In this document: positions 7,722 through 17,657 of the stretch, piece after piece
Numbering within the stretch: position 1 is the first letter of the stretch
How the letters are laid out: every line of letters starts with the position of its first letter
Source of the DNA: Phormidesmis sp. RL_2_1
Lineage (GTDB): Bacteria > Cyanobacteriota > Cyanobacteriia > Phormidesmidales > Phormidesmidaceae
Direction: 5' to 3'
Assembly (NCBI GenBank): GCA_012033015.1
Contig: JAAUPS010000023.1
Span: 1 to 33,513, forward strand
Length of the DNA stretch: 33,513 nt
The notes under the pieces: generated by a model
Database searches by the model: none
Told to the model about the DNA's origin: nothing
What the model saw: the letters and a program-made list of their open reading frames with translations, nothing else
Program-made: the position numbers and the translations under genes

Positions 7722-9895
7722 ATGACCGGAAATGAGTCGCGCGCGCAAGCTATTTATGAAATTACCAACCGAGAGCCCATCGCGGCTAAAGAATCCGCCA
7801 AGCTAGAAGACCTTTGGGCATCAAACGTCTTTAGCCTTAGCAAATGAAGGCTAGCCTGCCTAAAGACGTTTTCAAATCGGTTCAACAGACCATTCAATCT
7901 GGCGCAAAGCTAGATCCTTCTGTGGCTGAAGCAGTAGCAGGTGCCATGCGCGACTGGGCAATATCGAAAGGGGCCAAGTTTTACGCCCACGTGTTTTACC
8001 CCCTGACAGGGCTGACCGCCGAAAAGCACGATGGCTTCATTGCGCCCCAGAGTAGCGGCGATGTGATCTCAGAATTTTCCGGCAAACTGCTCATTCAAGG
8101 TGAGCCTGATGGCTCTTCTTTCCCTAACGGCGGCATCCGCGACACCTTTGAGGCCAGAGGCTACACCGGCTGGGACGTCACCAGCCCTGCCTATATTTTA
8201 GAAGGCGAGCATGGTTCCACCCTGTGTATCCCAACCGTCTTTATTTCTTGGACAGGAGAGGCACTCGATAAGAAAACGCCGCTGCTGCGTTCCATTGCGG
8301 TAGTTGACAAAGCTGCTAATCGGATACTCAAGCTTTTAGGCAATACGGACGTTGCCCCAGTTAACTCTAGCTGTGGTGCTGAGCAAGAGTATTTTCTAGT
8401 CGATGCCAACTTTGCCAACGCTCGCCCTGACTTATTGCTATCAGGCCGAACCCTCTTTGGCAAAGCACCTGCCAAAGGCCAACAGTTTGACGATCACTAT
8501 TTTGGGCCGATTCCTCCGCGTGTGCAGGCTTACATGCACGATGTTGAAGAAAAGCTCTACAAGCTTGGTATTCCTGCCAAAACGAGTCATAACGAGGTAG
8601 CCCCAGGTCAGTTTGAGATTGCACCGGTGTACGAAGCGGCCAATGTGGCCAGCGACCATCAGCAGCAGATCATGACCACCTTACGCGATACGGCCAAAGA
8701 GCATGGGTTTATTTGTCTGCTGCACGAAAAGCCTTTCGCAGGCATCAATGGCTCAGGTAAGCACGTCAACTGGTCGATTGGTAATTCTACCCAGGGCAAC
8801 CTGCTCGATCCAGGTGACACGCCCGAGGAAAATCTCCAGTTCTTGGCCTTTTGCGGTGCTGTGATTCGCGGTGTCCATTTATATGGCCCCTTAATGCGAG
8901 CAGTGATTGCAACGGCCAGTAACGACCATCGCTTGGGTGCTAATGAAGCTCCCCCAGCGATCATGTCTGTTTACTTGGGCAGCCAGTTGGAAGATATTTT
9001 TAATCAGATCAAAGACGGCAATCTTGTCGGCTCTAGCCATAAAGGAACGATGCAGTTGGGCATTGATACCATGCCGCCTTTATCGAAGGAGCGCTGCGAT
9101 CGCAACCGCACCTCTCCATTTGCCTTTACAGGTAACCGCTTTGAGTTCCGCGCGGTGGGCTCTAGCCAGTCTGTCTCTGGCCCTTTAATCGCCCTCAACA
9201 CCATGATGGCCGACTCGCTGAACTGGCTCAGCGATCAAATAGAGAGCAAACTGGGTAGCGGTGAGAACATTGGCACGGTCGTTCAAGCTGTGCTGAAAGA
9301 CGTCATGGATAAGCATGGTGCGGCTATCTTTGGTGGCAATGGCTACTCCGAAGAATGGCACACTGAAGCCGTCGAAAAACGCGGCCTGCTTAATATTCCG
9401 ACTACGGCTGACGCGCTGCCCTATCTAAAGAGTGACAGCATCAAGGCGTTGTTTGAGAGCACTGGCGTGCTCTCGCCAACTGAGTTGTTCAGCCGTTTTG
9501 AGGTGTACGCTGAGCAGTACATTCTCTCCATTGAGGTCGAAGCTAAGCTGGTTTCTGACATGGCCAAAACGCTGATTTATCCAGCAGCGATGCGCTATCT
9601 CAGCGAGTCAGCAGGCACGATTGCCAACCTCAGCGACATTGGCATAGAGATGGATAAAGCGCCGGTTGAAAAGGTGGCTAGCCTCGCTAAGGCGCTGTTT
9701 GATGCAGCCAATGAATTGGAAACCGCAATTACCAAACATGATTTCGGCTCTACCGAAGAGCATATGCAGTATTGCGCAAGCACCATTCGCGGCATGATGG
9801 ACAATATTCGTGAAGCGGCTGATACGATTGAAGGTGAGATCGCTGACGATCTCTGGCCCCTGCCCACTTACGAAGAAATGCTCTTCATCAAGTAA
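7722..9895 (+). CDS. glnN: Type III glutamine synthetase, frameshift near the 5' end
   Basis: ATP-dependent amidation of glutamate with ammonium, used by cyanobacteria mostly under nitrogen starvation. The 5' part from ATG 7722 (GGAAAGAG site at 7711-7718) reads [11 protein letters not shown] and [14 protein letters not shown], then meets a TGA at 7845. The frame opening at 7844 continues [17 protein letters not shown] to 9895. One base missing from the A3 run at 7842-7844 explains it. Restored length is about 724 residues, the normal GSIII size. GSIII/GS motifs include [42 protein letters not shown] and FRAVGSSQS. As read, translation from ATG 7844 would lack about 40 residues. Confidence 0.94.
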
Positions 9896-10057
9896 AGCGC
9901 TTTTCACCTGGTGCTCCACTCTCACTAGGTGCTCCACTCTCACCTAGTGATCCACTCACCGCTCAATGAGCAGATCAATGAGGCTCAATGACCTGCTCAA
10001 TGACTCACCAGTGAGTAAGCTATCGATTGTCGATGTGCTGATAGTCGATTGACTAAA

Positions 10058-10137
10058 TTAAGACCAATTAACCTTAAGACCAATTAACCTTAAGACCAAT
10101 TAACCTTAAGACCAATTGACATTAGGGCCAATTGACA
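10058..10137. repeat. 16-bp tandem array, 5 copies
   Basis: TTAAGACCAATTAACC at 10058-10073, 10074-10089 and 10090-10105, then diverged copies at 10106-10121 and 10122-10137. The units are exactly adjacent with no spacer, so this is not a CRISPR. Confidence 0.94.
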
Positions 10138-10138
10138 A

Positions 10139-10180
10139 GCGCAAGCAGCCGTCTGATATCAGGCGGCTGCTTGCGTCTTT
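10139..10180 (+). terminator. Large hairpin, probable Rho-independent terminator for glnN
   Basis: GCAAGCAGCCG (10141-10151) pairs perfectly with CGGCTGCTTGC (10164-10174). The inner 12 nt contain the palindrome CTGATATCAG, so nearly the whole 36 nt folds on itself. It is followed by TCTTT, a short U-tract. Confidence 0.75.
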
Positions 10181-10317
10181 AAAGCCATTCGTCTCAGCGC
10201 TGTCCGGCACACGCTATATTTCGGCAGAACTTTCTTTTTCTTCGCCTACAGTTTTCGTAACATTCTTTTACAATGAAAATAATTTGTTGCTGTAATCTTG
10301 CTTAGCCCATACGTTTT

Positions 10318-11421
10318 ATGTCAGATTCTTTCACCCCCAATCTGCTCAACTCAGATGCGTTGACAAAGTTCGCCTACCAAACATTCCAACAGGGCAAACA
10401 GTACTTTGGCTTTGCCCACAAAACCCTCAGTAGCCGACTTTTAAACGCGCTTTTTGATCACAAACGCGAAGAGCCTAATCCGCTTAATCAGGCCATGCTT
10501 CAAACCATCCAAAGCAAAATCGATCGGCTGCTCGAAGCCGACTGGCAAGATGCCGAGGCGGGCGTTTATCCCAAACAAGCCCTGTTTGACAATCGCTGGG
10601 ATGACTTTTTCCGCTATTACCCCGAGCTGTGGATAGATCTGCCGAAAATTTGGGCGCGCGCTACCCAAAAGCGTTATCAAGACTTCAGCGCTGGTATCAG
10701 TACCGCAGGCTACCCCGACTACTACGTGCAAAACTTTCACCATCAAACGGACGGTTACTTTAGCGATGCCTCCGCAAATATGTATGACTTGCAGGTAGAA
10801 GTTCTCTTTAACGGGACTGCTGCGCCTATGCGTCGCCGGATTTTGGCTCCGCTGAAGCAGCACCTCAGCCAAATGCCGGTGGCTATTGGCACGACCCCAC
10901 AGCCGCTGAAGTTACTTGACATCGCCTGTGGTACGGGCAATAGCCTGAAGCTGATTAACCAAGCTATGCCTGATGTCGCGCTATATGGCATTGATCTCTC
11001 GCCTGCCTATATCCGCAAAGCAAACGACAATTTAGCGAATAATCAAGGCCCTATCCCGGCTCAGCTCATACAGGCCAATGGCGAGGAACTTCCCTTTGTC
11101 AACGAGTTTTTTGAAGCAACGACGAGCACTTTCCTCTTCCATGAACTACCTGCCGATGCGCGCCAAAATGTGATCAACGAAGCCTTCAGGGTAACCAAGC
11201 CTGGTGGTATTTTTGTCATCTGTGATTCTGTCCAAAAGATGGATGCACCGGAATTTGAACCGCTGATGGAAAATTTCCCGGCCATGTTCCATGAGCCCTA
11301 TTATCGGCACTATATTGCTGACGATTTGGTAGCGCGATTAGAAACTGCGGGCTTTAAGGATGTCGCGACCCACAATCACTTCATGAGTAAGTATTGGGTC
11401 GCGATCAAACCCGTTGCTTAA
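10318..11421 (+). CDS. Class I SAM-dependent methyltransferase
   Basis: 367 residues. An N-terminal alpha-helical extension of about 190 residues is followed by a Rossmann-type methyltransferase domain: motif I LLDIACGTGNSLKL (SAM binding, about 199-212), the acidic residue after strand beta-2 in YGIDLSPAYI, STFLFHELP, and the post-motif EAFRVTKPGGIFVICD. This arrangement (long helical N-terminus, UbiE-like core) is common in cyanobacterial and chloroplast proteins of unassigned substrate. The 3' end overlaps the convergent trpF 3' end by 17 bp. The substrate is unknown. Confidence 0.85.
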   Translation: MSDSFTPNLLNSDALTKFAYQTFQQGKQYFGFAHKTLSSRLLNALFDHKREEPNPLNQAMLQTIQSKIDRLLEADWQDAEAGVYPKQALFDNRWDDFFRYYPELWIDLPKIWARATQKRYQDFSAGISTAGYPDYYVQNFHHQTDGYFSDASANMYDLQVEVLFNGTAAPMRRRILAPLKQHLSQMPVAIGTTPQPLKLLDIACGTGNSLKLINQAMPDVALYGIDLSPAYIRKANDNLANNQGPIPAQLIQANGEELPFVNEFFEATTSTFLFHELPADARQNVINEAFRVTKPGGIFVICDSVQKMDAPEFEPLMENFPAMFHEPYYRHYIADDLVARLETAGFKDVATHNHFMSKYWVAIKPVA

Positions 11422-12128
11422 GCTGCTCAAACAAGCGACGTGCTTTGGCTAGGTCTTTATGGCCTGGAGATAGCTCTATGCCACTGGAGAGGTCGATGCC
11501 ATCTGGAGAAAGTTGGGCCAGGGCGCTCAGGACGTTGTCAGGGGTCAGCCCGCCAGCTAAAAACCAAGGACAGTCGGGTGAAAAGGCTTTGAGCGTTGGC
11601 CAATCTAACGTTTTGCCGGTACCGCCTAGCTGTTTAGGGTGGTAGGCGTCGAGCAGCAGCATATCGACATAGGGCTGGTAGCTCAGCGCGGTGGCTAAAT
11701 CATCGGCAGATCGAACTCTGCAGGCTTTCATGAGCTTGATACCCGAGAGGTTTGAATAGGTTAGGGCGTCTCGCAAGAGCTGGCAGGTGGCAGGTGTTTC
11801 GTCGCCGTGGAGCTGGATGACGCTCAACCGGGCAAGGGTGGTGACGGTCAATATTTCGCCTAAGGGGGCGTTGGCAAAAAACGCCGAAGTGCTGCAGCTT
11901 GGGGGCGATCGCAGTAACGGCAGTGACTATTGCTGCTAGCCGATCGGCAGGGATGTAGCGAGGAGATTGGGGAACGCAAATGTAGCCGAGTGCAGTGGCA
12001 CCGAGGCGGGCGATCGCACAGCCCTGCTCTACCGTGGTCATTCCACAGATTTTCACCTGTAGCTTAGGGGGTTGGTCTCTACGCATCTTTGATTTTGCTG
12101 TGAGTTGTGCCGCTTGTGCTTTTAGCAT
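11405..12128 (-). CDS. trpF: Phosphoribosylanthranilate isomerase, single-base frameshift
   Basis: Catalyses the Amadori rearrangement of N-(5-phosphoribosyl)anthranilate in tryptophan synthesis. The first frame has LQVKICGMTTVEQG with the catalytic Cys and LGYICVPQSPRYI. After LQHFGVF it goes astray, while the next frame supplies ANAPLGEILTV, VIQLHGDET, LLLDAYHPKQLGGTGKTLDW (catalytic Asp), FLAGGLTPDNV and GIDLSSGIE. Removing one base from the A6 run at 11876-11881 joins them into about 240 residues. The ATG at 12128 opens the frame; the internal ATG at 12086 gives a more usual TrpF N-terminus. Confidence 0.9.
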
Positions 12129-12239
12129 AGTCGGTTATCCACAACCGTTTGAGTACTTGTAAAGACAGCACAATCGATACAATAGGAAAATAGATTTTAA
12201 GCGCAGGCAGTCAAATCCTGACTGCGAAGGATATTGTTT

Positions 12240-13451
12240 ATGCAAACTGGTTGGCGAGTGGGTCGCGTCTTTAATATTCCGCTATTTATCGACAATTCGT
12301 GGTTTTTTGTGGTGCTGCTGATCACCTTTGTACAAGGTAGCGATCCTCGGTGGGTTCAGCTCGCAGGCCCGATGGGTGCCTATGGTGCCGGACTGTTACT
12401 GGCGCTATTGCTGTTTGCCTCTGTGCTGGCCCATGAGTTGGGTCATAGTTTAGTGGCGCGATCGCAAGGCATTACCGTCAACTCGATCAAACTCTTTTTA
12501 TTTGGTGGTATCGCCTCCATTGAGCGAGAATCCAAGACACCCGGCGAGGCTTTTCAAGTGGCGATCGCAGGCCCTGCCGTCAGCTTTGCCCTCTTCTTCA
12601 TCCTCAGAGCCCTCAGCCGCACGGTGCCTTTGCCGCCGGTGGCCTTAGGCGTGATCAGTAGCGTTGCTACCACCAATTTGGTACTTGCCCTATTCAACCT
12701 CATTCCCGGCTTGCCCCTAGATGGGGGCCAAATTTTCAAAGCGGCGGTGTGGAAAGCCACCAACAGTCGCGCCCAAGGCGTGCGTTGGGCGGCCCGCTCT
12801 GGACAACTGTTAGGCGGCGGGGCGATCGCCTTGAGCCTAGTTGCCCTCTTGTATGGTGCAGGCTTTGATGCAATTTGGCCGGGGCTGATCGGGCTTTTTA
12901 TCTTGCGCAATGCCAAAGCCTACAACCGTATGAACGATCTGCAAGAAGGCTTGTCCAAACTGACCGTTGCTGATGCAACCACCCGAAATTTCCGGGTGCT
13001 CAATGCCAGCATGTCTCTGCAAGCGTTTGCCAATGAGTGCCTGCTACAGCAAAACCAAAAATCTGCGCCGGTGTACTTTGCCGCTTCCGATGGGCGTTAT
13101 CGTGGCATGGTATCCCTTGAAGACCTAAGCAAGGTAGAGCGCAGCGAATGGGACAGCCGCGATTTGCACAGTATTGCTCGCCCCTTGCTAGAGATTCCCC
13201 ATATCAGTGAAACGGCTTTGCTCACTGATGCCATCAAGGTTATGGAAGAGCAGCAGCTCAATCAGCTCACCGTTCTGACCCCCGCCGAGGCGGTCGCAGG
13301 TACGCTAGATCGCGGCGAGATTGTGCGCGCATTGGCCAAGCAGCTCAACTTTCCTATTCCAGAAACGACCATTCAAAGAATCAAAGAAGAAGGAGCCTAT
13401 CCGGCTGGCTTACAGTTGGGTGCGATCGCCCAATCGATTGAACAGCCGTAA
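12240..13451 (+). CDS. Site-2 protease (M50) with C-terminal CBS domains
   Basis: 403 residues from ATG 12240, chosen over an in-frame TTG at 12234; a GAAGGA site lies at about 12226-12231. Several membrane helices carry the zinc site: HELGH at about 65-69 and NLIPGLPLDGG at about 153-163, the second metal-binding motif. The last part (about 245-390) resembles a CBS pair, with MVSLEDLSKV and GTLDRGEIVRALA. The family cuts transmembrane substrates such as anti-sigma factors, and the CBS part may sense adenylates. It is divergent from trpF. The substrate is unknown. Confidence 0.9.
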   Translation: MQTGWRVGRVFNIPLFIDNSWFFVVLLITFVQGSDPRWVQLAGPMGAYGAGLLLALLLFASVLAHELGHSLVARSQGITVNSIKLFLFGGIASIERESKTPGEAFQVAIAGPAVSFALFFILRALSRTVPLPPVALGVISSVATTNLVLALFNLIPGLPLDGGQIFKAAVWKATNSRAQGVRWAARSGQLLGGGAIALSLVALLYGAGFDAIWPGLIGLFILRNAKAYNRMNDLQEGLSKLTVADATTRNFRVLNASMSLQAFANECLLQQNQKSAPVYFAASDGRYRGMVSLEDLSKVERSEWDSRDLHSIARPLLEIPHISETALLTDAIKVMEEQQLNQLTVLTPAEAVAGTLDRGEIVRALAKQLNFPIPETTIQRIKEEGAYPAGLQLGAIAQSIEQP

Positions 13452-13476
13452 TCATCCCACTGCCCCTTCAGCCCCA

Positions 13477-13704
13477 TCAAATGCGGTTGCTGGTACTTTT
13501 TCTGCCGAGGCCAAATAGGCTTAGCAGTAAAGCGGTGCCAACCATCCCTACCCCTAAAGCAAAGGCGACCCAAATGCCAACCGGCAGCGGAATGGTCGTC
13601 AGGCCCAAAAATGTAAGGGAAACCAAGGTGGCATTTTGTACAGAAAGAATCGCGATCGCAACGATCAAAATCGCCGGGATGAGCACAACCAAGAGCTTCA
13701 CCAT
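13477..13704 (-). CDS. LapA-like (DUF1049) small membrane protein
   Basis: 75 residues with two membrane helices (about 3-22 and 42-65). Between them lies the DUF1049/LapA signature SVQNATLVSLTFLG, followed by IPLPVGIWVAFALGVGMVG. The family is small, widespread and linked in some bacteria to lipopolysaccharide assembly; its cyanobacterial role is unassigned. It is convergent with the site-2 protease gene, only 25 bp away. Confidence 0.82.
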   Translation of the reverse strand: MVKLLVVLIPAILIVAIAILSVQNATLVSLTFLGLTTIPLPVGIWVAFALGVGMVGTALLLSLFGLGRKSTSNRI

Positions 13705-13763
13705 GACCTAAATCACCTCAAAAAACAGGCGGGCTAATGACACGAGCATCATAGATAATACTG

Positions 13764-13852
13764 TGATCATACTGCTCAGTGGATATCACGGCTCGCTCAC
13801 GCGCTTATGATCAATATCTTGTGATCATCAATATCTTATGATCAAGATATGG
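13764..13852. repeat. Cluster of TGATCA palindromes with an AATATCTT direct repeat
   Basis: TGATCA occurs at 13764, 13808, 13822 and 13839, the last three linked by AATATCTT repeats. ATATCTT and AAGATAT flank the last one as an inverted repeat. It lies between the convergent-side end of the ABC gene and the start of the LapA-like gene, so an operator role for the latter is possible but unproven. Confidence 0.55.
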
Positions 13853-13876
13853 GCAAACCGTTATAGGCAACCTTTT

Positions 13877-14785
13877 CTAAACCTGACGATTGGGCCGATC
13901 TTGAGTCACTTCTAAATAAATATGCTCTAAGCCAATTGGGCGACGAGAGATAGATTCAACCGAAATACCAGCAAAGCGATTCAGCAAATCAGGCAGATCT
14001 AAAAGCTCAGGCACCCAAAAGGCAAGATCGCTGCCGTAACGGCGCGGCGTAAAGCCATGGGACTGGCCTAGGGCAATGGCACCGGGCTGATCGTCGGTTT
14101 GTAGCACCACGACTTCAGCCGCCGGGATGAGCTTCCGCAGACCCTCTAGGTTACCTTCAGCCAGAAGTTTGCCCTGTTTGATAATGCCGATGCGATCGCA
14201 CAATCTTTCGACTTCATCGAGCAAATGGGTTGTCAATAATACCGTTACCCCCTGCTGCTTCAGCGAACGGATGAGATCCCAGACCTCGTAGCGAGCCTCA
14301 ATATCTAGGCCGGTCGAAGGTTCGTCCAACACCACTAACTTAGGCTGATGGATAATCGCTGCTGCCAAGCTTAGCCGCCGCTGCATTCCCCCGCTGAGAT
14401 TGCCCACCACAGTATGGGCTCTGTCAGTCAAATTTACAGCGCTCAAGCAGATATTAATGCGCTGCTGTATCTCTTTTTTATGCAGGCCATAAATTCGGGC
14501 CAAAAAAGCCAATGTTTCGGTGCAGGTGAGGCTCTGATAGAGCAAGTTTTGCTGCGGCATCACGCCGACGAGCAGCTTGGTGGCAGGAGATATGGGTTGC
14601 CCTTGGAGTAATATCTCACCGCTGTCCGGCTGCAACAGACCGCACAATACATTCAATGCAGTGGTTTTTCCTGCTCCGTTTGGCCCCAATAGACCATAGA
14701 TTTCGCCCGGTTGTAGACTCAGCGATAGTTCACTGAGCGCTTGCCGCTGGCCAAAGCGCTTGGAAAGGCGAGAAATTTTCAGCAT
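13877..14785 (-). CDS. ABC-2 type transporter ATP-binding protein
   Basis: 302 residues with a complete ABC ATPase: Walker A GPNGAGKTT (about 34-42), Q-loop MPQQN, signature LSGGMQRRLSLA (about 130-141), Walker B LVVLDEPSTGLD (about 150-161) and H-loop TTHLLDEVE. The CcmA/DrrA-like layout with a C-terminal regulatory tail (VESISRRPIGLEHIYLEVT) is typical of ABC-2 exporters, which need a separate permease. None is encoded within the next genes on this strand in the window. It starts 2 nt after the restored cobO stop codon, so the two are co-transcribed. Confidence 0.9.
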   Translation of the reverse strand: MLKISRLSKRFGQRQALSELSLSLQPGEIYGLLGPNGAGKTTALNVLCGLLQPDSGEILLQGQPISPATKLLVGVMPQQNLLYQSLTCTETLAFLARIYGLHKKEIQQRINICLSAVNLTDRAHTVVGNLSGGMQRRLSLAAAIIHQPKLVVLDEPSTGLDIEARYEVWDLIRSLKQQGVTVLLTTHLLDEVERLCDRIGIIKQGKLLAEGNLEGLRKLIPAAEVVVLQTDDQPGAIALGQSHGFTPRRYGSDLAFWVPELLDLPDLLNRFAGISVESISRRPIGLEHIYLEVTQDRPNRQV

Positions 14786-14787
14786 CC

Positions 14788-15458
14788 CTAAAATTCTACT
14801 CCGGCCTGGGCCTTGACGCCCTGTTCTCTAAAAGGATGCTTCACTAAGGTCATTTCAGTCACCAAATCGGCGCGCTCAATCAATAGTGGCGGGCACCCCG
14901 CCCTGTGAGAATAACGTGAGTCATTTCAGGCTTTTCTGCTAATCCTGCAAGTACCTGCTCGACCGATATATAGCCTAGCTTGATGGCGATATTAACTTCA
15001 TCTAGTAGGACAGTGCGGTAACTGGCATCACGGATGTAGGTGAGAGATTTTTCCCAGGCGGCTTGGGCAGATTGAATATCGCGATCGCGATCCTGGGTCT
15101 CCCATGTAAACCCTTCTCCCATAGCGTGAAACCGTAGCTGCTCAGGCCAATGGCTCAGCGCGGCCTTTTCCGCCGGTTCCCAGCCACCTTTGATAAATTG
15201 CACAATCGCTACTTTAAACCCATGCCCCAGAGAGCGTAGCACCACACCCAGCGCTGCAGTGGTTTTACCTTTGCCATTGCCAGTGTTGACAATAATCAGT
15301 CCCTTTTCCAGGTTGCGTTCCGCCAAGCGTTGCGATTGAACCGCCTTACGACGCTCCATCTTTTTCTTGTACTGCGCTTCGCTGAGTCCCTTTTGGATGG
15401 CCTCTTCATCGAGTTGCATAGCGGTTTTATCGAGCGCAGTTGGATCAACAAAGGACAT
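14788..15458 (-). CDS. cobO: Cob(I)yrinic acid a,c-diamide adenosyltransferase, frameshift near the 3' end
   Basis: ATP:corrinoid adenosyltransferase of cobalamin synthesis and salvage. The P-loop [15 protein letters not shown] is of the family type, followed by [23 protein letters not shown] and [14 protein letters not shown]. The frame stops early at 14880-14882 after HVILTGRGA. The next frame reads [20 protein letters not shown], then [14 protein letters not shown] and a TAG at 14788-14790, the expected CobO C-terminus. One base missing from the G3 run at 14891-14893 (plus strand) explains it. Restored length is about 223 residues. The N-terminal about 45 residues form a charged helical extension common in cyanobacterial CobO. 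Confidence 0.92.
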
Positions 15459-15557
15459 AGGTTAGGCCAAAGGTAAGGAATTGCCCTTGATCTTAGCCGC
15501 ATCGGTCACCGCGAGGTGCAAGGTGCGATAATACGAAGCATTAAAGATTGTTCATTG

Positions 15558-17168
15558 ATGAAAGCGCCCCTCAGTATGACCTTCAAGCGTATTGTCCTAT
15601 CCATTTTGACGTTTATCGTGGCATTGGAGATGGGCGCATCGCTCATCAGTAGCCTAGGTGAACCACAGGTGGGCAATCAGCTCCAGCTATACCAAACTGA
15701 TTTGCTGGTGCAGGCGAGCGAATGGGACGGTAGCGGCCTACCTGACAATGAAGTACAGCAGTTTCGCAACGCCGTATTTGGTGAAGATGCCTTGGTGTCG
15801 GCCACTGAGCAATATCAGGAAGTACGTCAAGATGCAACGGCAGGCCTCGGGCGATTTCAAAAACGGATTGCGGCCCTTTCGGCAAACGATGCGGCCCAGA
15901 CCGCGCGCCGCCAAGCCTTGATAACGACGGCAAATGCACAGCAGGCCCTGATTGATCAAATTGATTTGCGGGTGGGCATGGTGCAGATCCAGCAGGAAAA
16001 GATTGACCAGGCGATCGCCACTTGGCAGCGCTTAGCCGAGCGTCAACAGTCTGAGCAGCAAGCCAACGCTAGCCAGCAGCATGGCATTGTGGTCAAAACT
16101 CTCCTTGAGCTTTGGCAAAAGCCTCCCATTGTCCGCCCAGAAACAGCAGACATCATCAATAGCCAGCTTAAAGGCTGGTTTCGTTACACCGCTTTAGCAC
16201 GTCTCTACACCGTTACAAATCAGCCTGAGCCACTCGCGGCGTTGGTGGCTGCTGAGCGCAGCGAGGCAGAACGCACCCTCATTCAGCTCAGCGTGGTGGG
16301 CCTCCTGCCATCTCTGGGCGCTCTCCTCGGCACGGCAGGCATCATTGCCCTAGTGGCTCAGCGCATTCTGCGAGGCCAAGCAGCTATTTTGGCGGTGCCT
16401 GAGCCGCAGTGGTCGGTACCTTGGGATTGGGAGACCATTTGGCAGGTCGTGGTGGGTGGCTTTTTATTTGTCGGGCAAATTGCCTTGCCACTCGTGCTGC
16501 AGTTGGGCTTATCCCTTAGCCAATCGGCAGCACTCACACCAGATATTGCTTTTGCCGGTGGTGGGCTGGTGCTAGGGCTCACCAGTCGGGGGAAAGCGCT
16601 GTATTCACTGGTGTTTTATCTGCTGATGGCAGCGAGCACCTTGGGCGTACTGTACTGGTCCGTCAAAGCCTATTTACCCCTCTCACAGGACTGGTTTCGC
16701 ATAAAGCTATGGAGCAAATGGCCGCTGTGGGGCTTTGGCAGTTATCTGGTCGCCCTGCCATTGATGCTGGGGGTGGCGCTGTTGAATCAGCACATTTGGC
16801 AGGGGCAGGGGGGCAACAACCCGATTTTGCAGTTGGTGCTTGAAGAGCGCGACCCGCTGGCGTTGGGGATGTTTTTATTTACTGCCGCGGTGGCAGCACC
16901 TGTCTTTGAAGAAATTTTGTTTCGGGGATTTTTGCTGCCTTCGCTGACCCGTTACATGCCGATTTGGGGCGCGATTGGCTTGAGCAGTCTGATTTTTTCG
17001 GCGGCCCATCTCAGCTTTTCGGAGGTGCTGCCGCTGACGGTATTAGGCGCAGTACTGGGTTTTGCCTATGTGCGATCGCAAAACCTCCTGTCATCTATTC
17101 TGCTTCACAGCACCTGGAATAGCGTCACCATGATTGGCCTGTTTTTATTGGGAAATGGGGGCTACTAA
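15558..17168 (+). CDS. CPBP-family intramembrane metalloprotease
   Basis: 536 residues from ATG 15558; an in-frame GTG at 15516 is possible but less likely. After a short N-terminal membrane segment comes an extracytoplasmic, Gln-rich helical region, then at least seven membrane helices. The C-terminal CPBP (Abi) domain has its three motifs: PVFEEILFRGFLL (EExxxR), SSLIFSAAHLSFSE (His) and SILLHSTWNSVTM (His). The family includes Rce1-type CAAX proteases and bacteriocin-immunity proteins. Cyanobacterial members with this long N-terminal half have no assigned substrate. Confidence 0.88.
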   Translation: MKAPLSMTFKRIVLSILTFIVALEMGASLISSLGEPQVGNQLQLYQTDLLVQASEWDGSGLPDNEVQQFRNAVFGEDALVSATEQYQEVRQDATAGLGRFQKRIAALSANDAAQTARRQALITTANAQQALIDQIDLRVGMVQIQQEKIDQAIATWQRLAERQQSEQQANASQQHGIVVKTLLELWQKPPIVRPETADIINSQLKGWFRYTALARLYTVTNQPEPLAALVAAERSEAERTLIQLSVVGLLPSLGALLGTAGIIALVAQRILRGQAAILAVPEPQWSVPWDWETIWQVVVGGFLFVGQIALPLVLQLGLSLSQSAALTPDIAFAGGGLVLGLTSRGKALYSLVFYLLMAASTLGVLYWSVKAYLPLSQDWFRIKLWSKWPLWGFGSYLVALPLMLGVALLNQHIWQGQGGNNPILQLVLEERDPLALGMFLFTAAVAAPVFEEILFRGFLLPSLTRYMPIWGAIGLSSLIFSAAHLSFSEVLPLTVLGAVLGFAYVRSQNLLSSILLHSTWNSVTMIGLFLLGNGGY

Positions 17169-17181
17169 CCCGACCATTGAC

Positions 17182-17204
17182 AACCATTTACCCCCAATGG
17201 TTTT
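17182..17204 (+). terminator. Weak terminator-like hairpin after the CPBP gene
   Basis: AACCATT / AATGGTT (7 bp), loop TACCCCC, with the right arm running into TT. It lies 14 nt after the CPBP stop. The short AT-rich stem makes it only a candidate. Confidence 0.45.
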
Positions 17205-17657
17205 GAGCTGTTTTGCTGATCCGATCGGCTGTTGCTGCACTCCATCCTGCTGACGGCTGCTATCGACGCTGCTGCAGGCCCATCCGAGACAAGGAACTCA
17301 GCCAAGTCTCTAGACCAAATATCTAGACCAAGTATATTTTTTCAGTATGTTTTTTTGTATTTACTTATACTTACTGAAACGCTATGTCAACTTTTGTCAT
17401 GATTTTGCACCCTCACAGGCAAGAGCCCATCAATTCGGGTGGAGTTGCGTTACAACGAGGAGACAAAACACACAGGAAGCATCTAACACGGCGATAATCT
17501 AACGATTATCCAAAACATTAAGCGCGACCCCAAAATCGCGACTCAAGCGTTACTCGTGATGGAGCACAATCTCTGAATACAGCGTTCCATTAAATACAGC
17601 GTTCCATTTCTGGCAAGATTTATTTTTGCGGGACTGGCAAAGGGGGATAATTGGCTA

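Larger units (their letters stand above)
9896..10317. other. glnN-methyltransferase spacer rich in tandem repeats
   Basis: About 420 bp with no gene. It contains GGTGCTCCACTCTCAC at 9910-9925 and 9928-9943 with a partial third copy, a run of CAATGAG-type words (9960-10010), the 16-bp array at 10058-10137 and a large hairpin at 10139-10176. Confidence 0.75.

Noticed and set aside
10058-10137. CRISPR array
   Set aside because: The 16-bp units are directly adjacent with no spacers, and no cas genes are present.
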